A stretch of 64,000 nt of DNA from Lutibacter litoralis (GCF_014646675.1 NZ_BMNS01000005.1:25293-89292); one strand, 5' to 3'. Shown: positions 8,019 to 17,634, counted from the stretch's first letter. The notes: a model not told the origin generated them from the letters alone. Numbers and translations: made by a program.

Positions 8019-9230
8019 ATGTCTGTAAATTATTTTAAAAATTATCCAAATAAAGAGGGTTTTTTTAATGAATATGGTGGTGCATTTATTCCACCGCAAT
8101 TGGAAGAAGAAATCAAAAAAATAAACGATGCTTATTTTTCAATAAGTAAATCGCATAAATTCATTTCAGAACTGAGAAACATACGTAAACATTTTCAAGG
8201 TAGACCTACACCTGTTTATCATTGTCATAGATTGTCTCAAAAATACGGTGGACAGATTTATTTAAAACGTGAAGATTTAAACCACACAGGAGCGCATAAA
8301 CTTAACCATTGTATGGGAGAGGCTTTATTGGCAAAACATATGGGCAAAAAGAAATTAATTGCAGAAACTGGCGCTGGCCAGCATGGTGTTGCACTGGCAA
8401 CTGCTGCTGCATATTTCGGATTGGAATGTGAAATTCATATGGGTGAAGTAGATATTGCTAAAGAATATCCGAATGTATTACGAATGAAAATTCTTGGTGC
8501 AACTGTTGTTCCTGTAACGCACGGATTAAAAACGTTAAAGGAAGCTGTAGATAGTGCTTTTGGTGCTTATTTAGAAGATCCTATAACTTCAATTTACTGT
8601 ATTGGTTCTGTTGTGGGACCGCATCCTTTTCCTATGATGGTGCGAGATTTTCAAAGAATTGTTGGAATAGAAGCCAAAGATCAGTTTTTTGATATGACTG
8701 GAGAATTACCAGATAATGTTGTTGCTTGTGTTGGTGGAGGAAGTAACGCAATGGGAATTTTTTCAGCATTTTTAGAAGATGAAGAATGTCATTTATTTGG
8801 AGTTGAACCTGGGGGAAAATCCTTAGATACCTTAGGAGAACATGCAGCAACTATGACTTTAGGAAAACCGGGAATTATACACGGCTTTAAATGTTATACC
8901 TTACAAGATGAAAAGGGAGAACCTGCACCAGTACATTCAATTGCAAGTGGTTTAGATTATCCAGGCGTTGGACCAGAGCACAGTATGTTAAAAGACTTAA
9001 ATAAAGTATCTTATACTAACGTTTCAGATAAAGAATGCATTGATGCTTTTTTTGAATTGAGTAGATTGGAAGGAATTATTCCTGCACTTGAAAGTGCACA
9101 TGCAGTGGCTTATGCTTTTAAATTAGCCAAAGAAAACCCAAAACAATCTATTTTAGTAAATTTAAGTGGTCGAGGAGATAAAGATTTAGATTATGTAGTA
9201 GAAAATTACGGTATACCAGAACAATCTTAA
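8019..9230 (+). CDS. trpB: Tryptophan synthase beta chain, divergent and stand-alone
   Basis: TrpB condenses indole with L-serine to give tryptophan, using PLP. The PLP lysine is Lys94 in HTGAHKLN. The acid-base Glu116 lies in AETGAGQHG, the phosphate-binding loop is VGGGSNAMG, and the C-terminal SGRGDKD is intact. At 403 residues the length is normal. The protein differs from ordinary Bacteroidota TrpB in conserved places: [17 protein letters not shown] where HKINNAIGQ is usual, and EYPNVLRMK in the helix near the TrpA interface. No trpA or other trp gene is nearby. It might be a second beta chain or a TrpB-like enzyme acting on free indole. A strong hairpin follows the gene. Confidence 0.88.
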   Translation: MSVNYFKNYPNKEGFFNEYGGAFIPPQLEEEIKKINDAYFSISKSHKFISELRNIRKHFQGRPTPVYHCHRLSQKYGGQIYLKREDLNHTGAHKLNHCMGEALLAKHMGKKKLIAETGAGQHGVALATAAAYFGLECEIHMGEVDIAKEYPNVLRMKILGATVVPVTHGLKTLKEAVDSAFGAYLEDPITSIYCIGSVVGPHPFPMMVRDFQRIVGIEAKDQFFDMTGELPDNVVACVGGGSNAMGIFSAFLEDEECHLFGVEPGGKSLDTLGEHAATMTLGKPGIIHGFKCYTLQDEKGEPAPVHSIASGLDYPGVGPEHSMLKDLNKVSYTNVSDKECIDAFFELSRLEGIIPALESAHAVAYAFKLAKENPKQSILVNLSGRGDKDLDYVVENYGIPEQS

Positions 9231-9263
9231 TCATATTTTTTAAATCTTTTGAATATTAATTTT

Positions 9264-9310
9264 AAACCTGAATTTAGATAACTTGCCTTAAGCTATCCAA
9301 ATTCAGGTTT
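9264..9310 (+). terminator. Hairpin between trpB and the DPP-IV gene
   Basis: The arms AAACCTGAATTTAGATA (9264-9280) and TATCCAAATTCAGGTTT (9294-9310) pair at 16 of 17 positions around a 13-nt loop. It lies between convergent genes, 33 bp after the trpB stop, and can serve as a terminator in both directions. Confidence 0.8.
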
Positions 9311-9348
9311 ATTAATATGTTTTTAAGTTTTTTAATACTTAAAATAAA

Positions 9349-11475
9349 TTATTTATTATTTTCAACTATATATTGCATCATTTTTTCTACCAAATGCACT
9401 CTATCCATTCCTCTTACATTATGCTCGTGCATTGGATAGGTGAAAAAGTCTATTTGTGTTTTTTGTTTTATAGCTTCTTGTAATAAACTCATACTATGCT
9501 GAGGAACAACTACAGGATCTACACTTCCGTGTATAATCAACATTTTACCATCTAAATTTTTAATATAATTGGTAACTTTTGCTTTTTCGTACCCTTCTGG
9601 GTTTTCTTCTGGAGTATCCATATAACGTTCGCCATACATTACTTCGTAATATTTCCAATCAATTACCGGTCCACCAGCAACGGCGGTTGTAAAAATTCCT
9701 GGATTACGAAGCATTAAACTAGTTGTCATAAAACCACCGTAACTCCAGCCATTTACGGCAATGCGTTCAGCATCTACATAATTTAACGATTTTAAATATT
9801 CAACACCTATTAATTGATCTTCAATTTCTAAATTACCAAGGTTTCTATGAATACTACTTTCAAAAGCAAAACCTCTATTTGCAGACCCTCTATTGTCCAA
9901 TGTAAAAATGATGTAATTCTCTAAAGTTGCAAAAGCTGGCATCCATAAACTTGCACCGCCAAGCCACGAATTTGTATTCATTTGTGCGTGCGGACCGCCA
10001 TATACATAAATTAAAACTGGATATTTTTTTGAAGCGTCAAAATTCGCTGGTTTTATAATTCTAGAATATAAATCTGTTCCATCATTTCCTTTTAAAGTTA
10101 AAAATTCAGTAGTCCCAATTGCATAATCTTCAAGTGGATTTTTAGCCATATGGACTAAAGTTGATCTTTCTTTTTTTGTATCTATTATGAACGCATTATT
10201 TGGAGTCTCTAAATTACTATAACTATCAATTAAATAATTCCCATTTGTGCTTAATTGAGTTCTGTGTGTACCTACTTCGGAAGTTAATCTAATAAATTTA
10301 CCATTCTTTAAATTTACTTTAAAGGTATGAGATTCTCTGGCATCATTTCCAGTTCCAGTAATAAATACATTTTTTCCTTTTTCATCAAAACCTAAAACTC
10401 CAGTAACTACCCAATCAAATTTGGTTAATTGTTTTACTAGTTTTCCTGCAGTTGTATAGTGGTATAAATTCATAAAACCATCACGTTCACTAAACCATAA
10501 GAAATTGGTATTGCTGTTTGGTAAAAAGACAGCATCGTGCTCTGGTTCTGTCCATTTATCGTTAGTTTCTTCGAAAAGGGTAGTAACTTTTTTACCAGTT
10601 GCTACATCATATTTATTATACCATACGTGATTTTGCCCTTTATTAATCTCTGCAACCAACACATATTTTTCATCTGGAGTCCAAGATAAATTTGTTAAAT
10701 AATGTTCATCTGAAGTGTCGATATTTAAATAGGTAGTTTTTTTATTTTTCAAATTAAAAATTCCAATTTTTGCTTGTTCACTAGCCTGACCAGCCATCGG
10801 ATATTTTATATTTTTTAATTTAGCAGGGTAGGAGTTGATATCCACTAAAGGGTAATCACTTACATTACTTTCATCTTTTTGATAAAATGCTAAAAAATTT
10901 CCTTTAGGACTCCAAAAAGTACCTTTAGTAATTCCAAATTCACTTCTGTGTATCGCTTGTCCTGATACTATATTTTTGTCTTCAATTTTAGTAACAGCAA
11001 GTTTTGGGTTTGAAGCAGTGGCAACGAATAAATTATTATCTAACGTATATGCAACGGCTTTCGCTTTTGAATTATATTCGTTGTTTTGAGCACTGTCATC
11101 AAAAGAAATTGAAGTTTCCTTTAAATTTGTTATATAATTAAAAACTTCGATAGTGTTTTTAGTTCTAAATGTTAAAGAACTTGCATCAACTTCTTGAATA
11201 TAAGGCATTCTTTGTAGTTGGGGATATGCTTTTTGAAGATTTTCTAAATTGCTTTTTTTTACAATCTGCCCTGTTTTAGCAGCTGTAAAAACGAATTCGT
11301 TTTCTTTTTGAAAAATATAATTATTGGTGTTTTTCACCCATTGTAAATTTGATAGAGAACTTGGGTACAGTCCTTTATAATAGCCTAAAACGGCATCTTC
11401 AAGAGTTAATTCTTTTTGTTGAGAATAACCTAAAATAAACGTGCAAATAAATAAAAACGAAAGTATTTTTTTCAT
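9349..11475 (-). CDS. Dipeptidyl-peptidase IV, S9B family
   Basis: This is a secreted or periplasmic serine exopeptidase that removes X-Pro or X-Ala dipeptides from the N-terminus of peptides. A signal peptide spans about residues 1-18 (KKILSFLFICTFILGYSQQ). An eight-bladed beta-propeller region of about 440 residues follows. The alpha/beta-hydrolase domain carries Ser578 in GWSYGG, Asp653 in HGSVDPVV and His685 in YPMHEHNV. At 708 residues it has the usual DPP-IV length. It stands alone on the minus strand, convergent with trpB. Bacteroidota use such enzymes in peptide scavenging; substrate preference is inferred from family. Confidence 0.92.
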   Translation of the reverse strand: MKKILSFLFICTFILGYSQQKELTLEDAVLGYYKGLYPSSLSNLQWVKNTNNYIFQKENEFVFTAAKTGQIVKKSNLENLQKAYPQLQRMPYIQEVDASSLTFRTKNTIEVFNYITNLKETSISFDDSAQNNEYNSKAKAVAYTLDNNLFVATASNPKLAVTKIEDKNIVSGQAIHRSEFGITKGTFWSPKGNFLAFYQKDESNVSDYPLVDINSYPAKLKNIKYPMAGQASEQAKIGIFNLKNKKTTYLNIDTSDEHYLTNLSWTPDEKYVLVAEINKGQNHVWYNKYDVATGKKVTTLFEETNDKWTEPEHDAVFLPNSNTNFLWFSERDGFMNLYHYTTAGKLVKQLTKFDWVVTGVLGFDEKGKNVFITGTGNDARESHTFKVNLKNGKFIRLTSEVGTHRTQLSTNGNYLIDSYSNLETPNNAFIIDTKKERSTLVHMAKNPLEDYAIGTTEFLTLKGNDGTDLYSRIIKPANFDASKKYPVLIYVYGGPHAQMNTNSWLGGASLWMPAFATLENYIIFTLDNRGSANRGFAFESSIHRNLGNLEIEDQLIGVEYLKSLNYVDAERIAVNGWSYGGFMTTSLMLRNPGIFTTAVAGGPVIDWKYYEVMYGERYMDTPEENPEGYEKAKVTNYIKNLDGKMLIIHGSVDPVVVPQHSMSLLQEAIKQKTQIDFFTYPMHEHNVRGMDRVHLVEKMMQYIVENNK

Positions 11476-11529
11476 TGGAAAATATGGTATTTGTTATAAA
11501 GAGTAAAGTTAATTAATTCAGCTTTTTTT

Positions 11530-12561
11530 TTACTGAATTTTATCAGTTTGTTTGAAATTAATACGTGCCATTATTGGAAAATGATCTGAGTATTTTACAG
11601 GATAGGTTCTGTAATTGTTAACTTCAATGTTTTTATCTGTTAAAATAAAGTCTATTCTAAAAGAAAATTTATTACCGTATGTATTTCCAAAACCTTTTCC
11701 TGCTATTTCAAAGGCATCATTTTTTTCTCCTTTTAATGTATGATAAACCCAAGAAAAAGCATTGTTATTAAAATCGCCACAAATAATGGATTTATACTTA
11801 CTTTTTTCTTGATGTTGCAGTATTAAAGAAGCCTGATTTGCTTGTTTTTTAAATGCATTTTCAACTCTAATTTTAAGTTTTTCAGAATTTTGTTGTGTTA
11901 AAATTTCTTTCTCAGGATTTATTTTTAGCGATTCTAAGTGCACATTATATACTCTAATAGTATCTTTTTCTTTAATTAAATCAATAAAAATAGCATTGTT
12001 AGTGCTGTTAGAAAAATTTAAAGAACCCGAATTAATAATTTTATATTTCGAAAAAATGGCGTGTCCAAAATTATTTTGATTCGTTCTTATCTTGACATAA
12101 CTATACGGATATTTTAAATCAAGTTTTTTTGAAGGATGAAATTCTTGAATACATAAAATATCTGGAGATTTTTCATTGATAAAATCATATATTTTTTTAT
12201 CAATATCTTTTTTATCAATCCAGTTGTACAGATTAAACATCCGTACATTATAGCTCATAATTTTTACATCATTAGTCAATAATACTTTCTTTTCAGAAAA
12301 ACTGTAAAATTTCGTAATGTATTGGAAGCCTATAAGTAAAATTAAAGTTGAAAGAAGAAATTGTTTTTTAAATTTTAAAATCCAATAGATTATAAAAAGA
12401 AAATTTACAATAATTAAAAAGGGAATTACAAGACTTAAAAACGAAAATAGGGAATAGGTGTTTGGTGAAATATAATAGCCCAAATATGAAAAAAGTAATA
12501 ATGCAGCTAAAAGGGAATTGATAATAAACAGCAATTTATCTAAAATTGATAATTTTTTCAT
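11530..12561 (-). CDS. Membrane-anchored endonuclease/exonuclease/phosphatase-family protein
   Basis: Three predicted membrane helices (about residues 8-30, 36-60 and 68-85) are followed by an extracytoplasmic EEP (DNase I-like) domain. Family motifs are present: SYNVRMFN (Asn105), CIQEFHP (metal-binding Glu140), the central GDFNNNAFSW and the C-terminal SDHFPI. The 343-residue layout is a common flavobacterial type found directly beside the rhomboid pair, as here (12 bp after the second rhomboid). The substrate, a nucleic acid or a phosphodiester lipid, cannot be told from sequence. Confidence 0.85.
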   Translation of the reverse strand: MKKLSILDKLLFIINSLLAALLLFSYLGYYISPNTYSLFSFLSLVIPFLIIVNFLFIIYWILKFKKQFLLSTLILLIGFQYITKFYSFSEKKVLLTNDVKIMSYNVRMFNLYNWIDKKDIDKKIYDFINEKSPDILCIQEFHPSKKLDLKYPYSYVKIRTNQNNFGHAIFSKYKIINSGSLNFSNSTNNAIFIDLIKEKDTIRVYNVHLESLKINPEKEILTQQNSEKLKIRVENAFKKQANQASLILQHQEKSKYKSIICGDFNNNAFSWVYHTLKGEKNDAFEIAGKGFGNTYGNKFSFRIDFILTDKNIEVNNYRTYPVKYSDHFPIMARINFKQTDKIQ

Positions 12562-12572
12562 GGCTCCTTTTA

Positions 12573-13418
12573 TTATTTTTTTCCTGCTCTAAATAAAAAA
12601 TCTTTCTCTTCTTGTGTTAAACTTTCGTAACCAGACTTGCTGATTTTATCTAAGATAGTGTCAATTTTACGCTGTCTAGAAGTTGATACTTCGTTTTCTG
12701 AAGCACGTCCTTTTGATTTATGAACTGTTCTTAAAGGAGTGTCTTCTTTTGACTTCATAAAATTAGTGAAATAATTTAAGATGGCTTCAAACCATTTGCC
12801 AATATCATTTCCTTTTTCTAATTGTTTTGCATAAATGAATCCAAAAACAGCACCGCTTAAATGTGCTATAGCTCCTCCATTGTCTGGATTTGCTAATTGC
12901 AATATACTCATAGCAACCCAAATTGCAGCTAATACCCATAATTCTACACTACCAATAAAACGTAACTTTAATGCATATCTTGGAACTTTAGTAGCAATAG
13001 CAACAAATATGGTACTAACAGCTGCTGAAGCACCGCCTAAAGGTGCACCGCTTTTAGCAGCAAAATAATTAAAGCTTAAAAATGCTATTGCACCAACAAT
13101 AGCACCTAAAAAGTAAAAATTAAGAAATTGTTTTTTTGTAAAAAAATCTAAGAATAGATTACCTATATAATAGAGTACAAGTAAATTGGATAATATATGA
13201 AATAGCCTTTCGTGAATAAAAGCGTACGAAATAAGTGTCCAAGGTTTGAATAAAAAGTCATCTAAATTTGATGGTAATGCAAACCATTGTATAATAAATT
13301 CACTTTTAAAGGCAATTGAAAGTGCAGTAATTAAAAATAAGAATACATTTACGTAAATTATTTTTTCTACGGTATTTGCTTTGTAAAAAGCGTGTTTTAT
13401 GTCGTTTATTATATTCAA
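12573..13418 (-). CDS. Rhomboid-family intramembrane serine protease (second of tandem pair)
   Basis: This is a polytopic membrane protein of the rhomboid family. The Ser loop reads GGASAAVST and the catalytic-His helix IAHLSGAVFGF. About six helices are followed by a soluble C-terminal tail ending LTQEEKDFLFRAGKK, typical of this Bacteroidota subgroup (DUF6576-like). I chose a TTG start at 13418, directly after the stop of the upstream rhomboid. The alternative ATG at 13463 would add 15 residues read out of frame through the conserved end of the upstream gene, and family members normally begin with an MNI..DIK-like sequence. The GASAA rather than GASGA loop may mean altered activity. Confidence 0.82.
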   Translation of the reverse strand: MNIINDIKHAFYKANTVEKIIYVNVFLFLITALSIAFKSEFIIQWFALPSNLDDFLFKPWTLISYAFIHERLFHILSNLLVLYYIGNLFLDFFTKKQFLNFYFLGAIVGAIAFLSFNYFAAKSGAPLGGASAAVSTIFVAIATKVPRYALKLRFIGSVELWVLAAIWVAMSILQLANPDNGGAIAHLSGAVFGFIYAKQLEKGNDIGKWFEAILNYFTNFMKSKEDTPLRTVHKSKGRASENEVSTSRQRKIDTILDKISKSGYESLTQEEKDFLFRAGKK

Positions 13419-13419
13419 G

Positions 13420-14154
13420 TTAATTCCAGCGTTTAAATTGGTTTTGTTTCCAATACCAAGCAATTAAAAATCCGATTAAAGCACCACCAACGTGTGCAAA
13501 ATGAGCTACATTTCCAATAGAGTATTTTGTCATTCCAAAAAATAAATCTCCTAAGATAATTGCAGGAATAAAATATTTTGCTGCAATTGGAACTGGAAAA
13601 AATATCAATGCTAGTTTAGCATTTGGAAAACTCAGTCCAAAAGCAACTAAAATACCATAAACGGCACCCGATGCGCCAACTGCTGGCGTATGGTATGTTG
13701 CATAAAATTCATTCAGTTTAGTCTCAGAAAGCGTTTCTAAAATACGGTTATTATAACTTCCTGTATTTAATATATTTTGAATATCTGTACTAGATAATCC
13801 CATTCCAATTAGTTGGTCGTACACTCCATTAAATTGATAATAATTTACCAATGTATAAATAACTCCTGCTCCCAAACCTGCAGAAAGATAGAAAAATATA
13901 AACTTATTTTTCCCCCACATTTGTTCTAAAGGTGTTCCAAAAGCCCACAAACCGTACATATTAAAAAGAATATGTGCAAATCCACCGTGCATAAACATAT
14001 GCGTTGCAAATTGCCAAAAGCCAAATTTTTCATTTTCAGGAAAATGAAGTGCAAACATACTTTGTAAATTAAACCCTTGAATAAGTTGAGGTGCAATAAA
14101 TAAAATAACATTTATTATTATAAGGTGCTTAACGGCTTCAGTAATTCTTCCCAT
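13420..14154 (-). CDS. Rhomboid-family intramembrane serine protease (first of tandem pair)
   Basis: This is an integral-membrane serine protease that cleaves transmembrane helices of client proteins. It has six or seven helices and a full catalytic dyad: Ser162 in GASGAVYG and His221 in HFAHVGG. The L1-loop/helix-2 region also has the conserved HMFMHGGFAHILFNMYGLW (residues 52-70). At 244 residues it is typical. It lies just downstream of mutL (23 bp) and directly upstream of a second rhomboid, with almost no spacing, so the pair is co-expressed. Confidence 0.9.
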   Translation of the reverse strand: MGRITEAVKHLIIINVILFIAPQLIQGFNLQSMFALHFPENEKFGFWQFATHMFMHGGFAHILFNMYGLWAFGTPLEQMWGKNKFIFFYLSAGLGAGVIYTLVNYYQFNGVYDQLIGMGLSSTDIQNILNTGSYNNRILETLSETKLNEFYATYHTPAVGASGAVYGILVAFGLSFPNAKLALIFFPVPIAAKYFIPAIILGDLFFGMTKYSIGNVAHFAHVGGALIGFLIAWYWKQNQFKRWN

Positions 14155-14177
14155 AATTTTAAATTTTTAGCAGCGTA

Positions 14178-15992
14178 TTAGTTGTTAAACTTTCTATCAA
14201 TTTCATCAATATTTATTGTTACAAAAGTAGTTTTTCCAAAGGGAGATAAATCTGGTTGTTTACAAGAAAATAGCTTATTCACTAATTCTTCTTGTTCTCT
14301 TAAGTCTAATTTATTTCCTGTTTTTATAGCTAAAGTTTTCGCTAAACTTTTAGACATAATATCTAGTTGGCTAAAACTTGTTTCTGGAACATCATTTTTT
14401 ATATCTTCTAATAATTGTTCTATAATTATTGTTATCTGGCTTTCAACAATAGTTACAGGTATTCCTTTAATAATAATAGTATCATCTAATATTCTATCAA
14501 AAAGAAAGCCAATATTTTCTAAATCTTCTTTAATATTTTTTATTAATTCAATATCTGATTTATTAAATGAAATTTCTAAAGGAAATAATAATTGTTGACT
14601 CATTGCTTCCTTAACGGTAATATTTTCTAAAAATTCTTCATACAAAATACGTTGATGTGCTAGATTCTGATTGATATAAACGATTCCAGATTTTATACTA
14701 CTTACAATGTATTTATTATGAATTTGATAAGTTTTACTGTTTGATGAAGTTTCAGAAAATAGAGCAGAATTAATGGTTTCAGATTCGACTTCTATATTGT
14801 CAACATTTATTCCAGTATACAAACTTTCCCATTTCGAAGTATTTTCTTTTTTATAAGGATATTTTAAAGTGCTTTTTTCTTCAGATTTAAAAGGATTAAA
14901 ATTTGGATCTACTTGTACTTTTGGAGTGCTAGATTTTTTATTTTTAAACTCGTATGGAGTATCAAAAGAAGCACTTCTTTCAAAATCTAAAACCGGAGCA
15001 ACATTATATTGTCCTAAACTATGTTTTATAGTGGAACGTAAAATTGCATATAATGTTTTTTCATCATCAAATTTAATTTCAGTCTTTGTTGGATGAATAT
15101 TTATGTCGATACTTTTTGTTGGAACCGTTAAAAACAAAAAATATGTTGGGTAATAGCCTCCAGAAAGTAACTTTTCAAATGCACTTGTAACGGCATGATT
15201 TAAATAGGCATTTTTAATAAATCTATTGTTCACAAAAAAGAATTGTTCACCTCTTTTTTTCTTTGCAAATTCAGGTTTTGTTACAAATCCGTTAATCTCA
15301 ACAACATCGGTTACTTCGTTAATTGGAACTAATTTTTCATTGGTTTTTTTACCTAATATAGCAACAATACGTTGACGTAAATTGCTAGAAACTAGGTTGT
15401 AAATTTCACTTTCATTATGGTAAAATGAAAAAGAAATTGTTGGATGTGCTAATGCTACACGTTGAAATTCGTTTACAATATGACGGGTTTCAATAGTATT
15501 AGATTTTAAAAAATTTCTGCGTGCTGGAATGTTGTAAAATAAATTTTTAACTGCAATAGAAGTTCCTGTAGTAGTTGCAATAGTTTCTTGTGAAACTAAG
15601 CTACTTCCTTCAATCTTTATTGAAGTACCTAAATCAGTATTTTCTTGTTTTGTTTTTAATTCTACATGTGCAATTGCAGCAATAGAAGCCAATGCTTCGC
15701 CTCTAAAACCTTTAGTATGTAAATTAAATAAATCTTCTGCTTTTTTAATTTTTGAAGTTGCGTGACGTTCAAAACTAAGTCTGGCATCGGTTTGGCTCAT
15801 TCCTTTGCCATTATCGATTACCTGAATTAATAGCTTACCAGCTTCTTTAATTAGTAATTTAATATCTGTTGCATTAGCATCAATCGCATTTTCAAGTAAT
15901 TCCTTAACTACAGAAGCAGGTCGTTGAACAACTTCTCCAGCTGCAATTTGGTTTGCAACATGGTCAGGTAAAAGTTGAATAATATCTGACAT
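14178..15992 (-). CDS. mutL: DNA mismatch repair protein MutL
   Basis: MutL couples MutS mismatch recognition to strand removal. The N-terminal GHKL ATPase is clear: DHVANQIAAGEVVQRPASVVKELLENAIDA begins at residue 10 (Glu31, Asn35 in motif I), then DNGKGM, and GFRGEALASI. The C-terminal dimerisation domain is present but its endonuclease motif is degenerate. Where endonucleolytic MutL has DQHAxxE, this protein reads NQNLAHQRILYEEF, and the distal CPHGRP-type motif reads SPFGKT. At 604 residues it is normal. Its start overlaps the end of the preceding small membrane-protein gene by 1 bp. Confidence 0.93.
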   Translation of the reverse strand: MSDIIQLLPDHVANQIAAGEVVQRPASVVKELLENAIDANATDIKLLIKEAGKLLIQVIDNGKGMSQTDARLSFERHATSKIKKAEDLFNLHTKGFRGEALASIAAIAHVELKTKQENTDLGTSIKIEGSSLVSQETIATTTGTSIAVKNLFYNIPARRNFLKSNTIETRHIVNEFQRVALAHPTISFSFYHNESEIYNLVSSNLRQRIVAILGKKTNEKLVPINEVTDVVEINGFVTKPEFAKKKRGEQFFFVNNRFIKNAYLNHAVTSAFEKLLSGGYYPTYFLFLTVPTKSIDINIHPTKTEIKFDDEKTLYAILRSTIKHSLGQYNVAPVLDFERSASFDTPYEFKNKKSSTPKVQVDPNFNPFKSEEKSTLKYPYKKENTSKWESLYTGINVDNIEVESETINSALFSETSSNSKTYQIHNKYIVSSIKSGIVYINQNLAHQRILYEEFLENITVKEAMSQQLLFPLEISFNKSDIELIKNIKEDLENIGFLFDRILDDTIIIKGIPVTIVESQITIIIEQLLEDIKNDVPETSFSQLDIMSKSLAKTLAIKTGNKLDLREQEELVNKLFSCKQPDLSPFGKTTFVTINIDEIDRKFNN

Positions 15993-16285
15993 TAAAATAA
16001 TTTATGTAATTCAAAAATATAGGCTACAATACCTACTAAAATAGCAATTATAATTGCCAATCTTAAATTTGTGCTTTTATCTGTAGCGCTTCTTTTATTT
16101 TTAACCCAATCGTTTTTTAGATTGCTTTTAGAAATAGATATTTTAGGAATATTTCCTTCTTCATCTTCTTTGGATCCGTGGTATTTTTCCTCTAACTTTT
16201 GCAAACGTTCTTTTCGCTCGTTATAATAACGAGGTTTATAATCAAAAACATAATGTGCACGAGGCTTAAATAATTTACCAAACAT
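15992..16285 (-). CDS. Small single-helix membrane protein of the flavobacterial RibH-MutL interval
   Basis: This is a 97-residue protein with a basic N-terminal half containing YDYKPRYYN-like sequence (DYKPRYYNERKERLQ, residues 15-29) and one C-terminal membrane helix (about residues 75-92). Homologues in Flavobacteria sit in the same position between ribH and mutL and are often called riboflavin synthase beta subunit, which I regard as a neighbour-derived mislabel because nothing here resembles lumazine synthase. The function is unknown. The gene overlaps mutL by 1 bp and lies 77 bp after ribH. Confidence 0.75.
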   Translation of the reverse strand: MFGKLFKPRAHYVFDYKPRYYNERKERLQKLEEKYHGSKEDEEGNIPKISISKSNLKNDWVKNKRSATDKSTNLRLAIIIAILVGIVAYIFELHKLF

Positions 16286-16362
16286 AAAAAATGGGTTCTA
16301 CAGTAATTCTCAAAATTACTGAATTATAAAGTTGTGGTCAAGTTTTTTAAAAAAGAAGCGTG

Positions 16363-16842
16363 TTAAAACTCTCTTAAAGCTGCCATTTTTATTGCAGCAA
16401 CAGCACTTTCTATACCTTTATTTCCGTGTTTTCCACCAGAACGGTCTAGAGATTGTTGCTTTGTATTGTCAGTTAACACACAAAAAATAATTGGAATATC
16501 GTATTTAATATTTAAATCTTTAATTCCTTGCGTAACACCATCACACACAAAATCGAAATGTTTTGTTTCACCCTGAATTACATTTCCAATGGCAATAATG
16601 GCATCTACATTTTGAGTTTCAATCATCTTTTTACAACCAAAAATAAGTTCAAAACTACCTGGAACATCCCATTTTATAATATTATCGTTGGTTGCTCCGT
16701 TTTCAATAAGGGCTTGTACTGCACCTAAATATAAGTTTTCAGTAATATCTGGATTCCATTCAGAAACAACAATCCCAAATCGATATTTCTTCGCATTTGG
16801 GATTGTAGCTTTATCGTAATAAGATAAATTAGTTGTTGCCAT
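16363..16842 (-). CDS. ribH: 6,7-dimethyl-8-ribityllumazine synthase
   Basis: RibH condenses 5-amino-6-ribitylamino-uracil with 3,4-dihydroxy-2-butanone-4-phosphate, the penultimate step of riboflavin synthesis, as an icosahedral or pentameric assembly. Diagnostic blocks are VVSEWNPDITENLYLGA, WDVPGSFELIFG, AIIAIGNVIQGETKHFDFVC (with catalytic His) and GGKHGNKG. At 159 residues it is full length. It follows the TPR gene by 6 bp. I see no FMN riboswitch in front of it, which fits its place inside an operon. Confidence 0.95.
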   Translation of the reverse strand: MATTNLSYYDKATIPNAKKYRFGIVVSEWNPDITENLYLGAVQALIENGATNDNIIKWDVPGSFELIFGCKKMIETQNVDAIIAIGNVIQGETKHFDFVCDGVTQGIKDLNIKYDIPIIFCVLTDNTKQQSLDRSGGKHGNKGIESAVAAIKMAALREF

Positions 16843-16848
16843 TACAAC

Positions 16849-17613
16849 TTAGTTTTTTGATGCAAATGTTGCTTTGTTAATATAAATATCTATATTTTTT
16901 GCTTCCGTTGCATTAGGAAATTCTTCTTTAATTTGATTAAAAATATCTAAAGCTTTACTGTAATTTTCTAATTCCATAGCTGTATTACCGGCTTTAAATA
17001 AATATAAAGGAGTAGAAAAGTTATTTTCTCTTAATTTTGCAGCTTTTAAATAATAATCTAACGCTTCTTTAGGTTGATTAATATCAGCAAAAGCATCTCC
17101 AATAGCACCTTTAGCGGTTGGTCCTAATAATTCATCATCTGAAGAAAAATCTTCTAAATAATCAATTGCTTCTTTGTAATTTTTTAATTTTAAGTAAGAA
17201 ATACCAGCGTAGTAGTTCGCTAAATTCCCTGCTTTTGTACCACTAAATTTATCAGCAATATCAACAAAACCATATTTTCCATCAGCACCTTCTAAGCCTA
17301 AAACTAATAAAGAATCAACAGAAACAGAAGTTGTTAGTGCATCTTCAAAATATGCTTTTGGAAAAGCCAATTCGTCTGCAGCAACTTTTTCTTGTGGTGC
17401 TTTTACAAATTTTTGATATGCCAAATAACCTAAAATACTTGCAACAATTAAACCTATTACAATAAAGATCGTTTTTTGGTTTTTTATTACAAATTGTTCT
17501 GATCTTGATGCCGTTTCATCTAATGTATTAAATACTTCAGCAGTTGTAGAATTAGTTTCTATAGCACCTTGAGTATTTTTTGCTTTATTCGGTTTCTTTT
17601 TATATGTTGCCAT
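16849..17613 (-). CDS. Tetratricopeptide-repeat membrane protein
   Basis: From the ATG at 17613 this is a 254-residue protein starting MATYKKKPNKAKN. An upstream ATG at 17637 would add eight residues but lies inside the promoter region, so I prefer the inner one, which also matches the usual flavobacterial start. A cytoplasmic stretch is followed by one membrane helix (about residues 48-65) and at least three TPR-like units (for example YYAGISYLKLKNYKEAIDYLEDF and ALDYYLKAAKLRENNF). It resembles the YfgM/tol-pal type TPR proteins of the cell envelope. It is co-transcribed with ribH. No specific function can be given. Confidence 0.82.
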   Translation of the reverse strand: MATYKKKPNKAKNTQGAIETNSTTAEVFNTLDETASRSEQFVIKNQKTIFIVIGLIVASILGYLAYQKFVKAPQEKVAADELAFPKAYFEDALTTSVSVDSLLVLGLEGADGKYGFVDIADKFSGTKAGNLANYYAGISYLKLKNYKEAIDYLEDFSSDDELLGPTAKGAIGDAFADINQPKEALDYYLKAAKLRENNFSTPLYLFKAGNTAMELENYSKALDIFNQIKEEFPNATEAKNIDIYINKATFASKN

Positions 17614-17634
17614 TTGTTGTAAAATTTGTAGGCG

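Noticed and set aside
13419-13463. Upstream ATG for the second rhomboid
   Set aside because: It would read through the conserved C-terminus of the first rhomboid in another frame and adds residues without family support; the TTG at 13418 fits better.
15992-16285. Annotation as riboflavin synthase beta subunit
   Set aside because: The protein is a small one-helix membrane protein with no lumazine or riboflavin synthase motifs; the real RibH is the neighbouring gene at 16363-16842.
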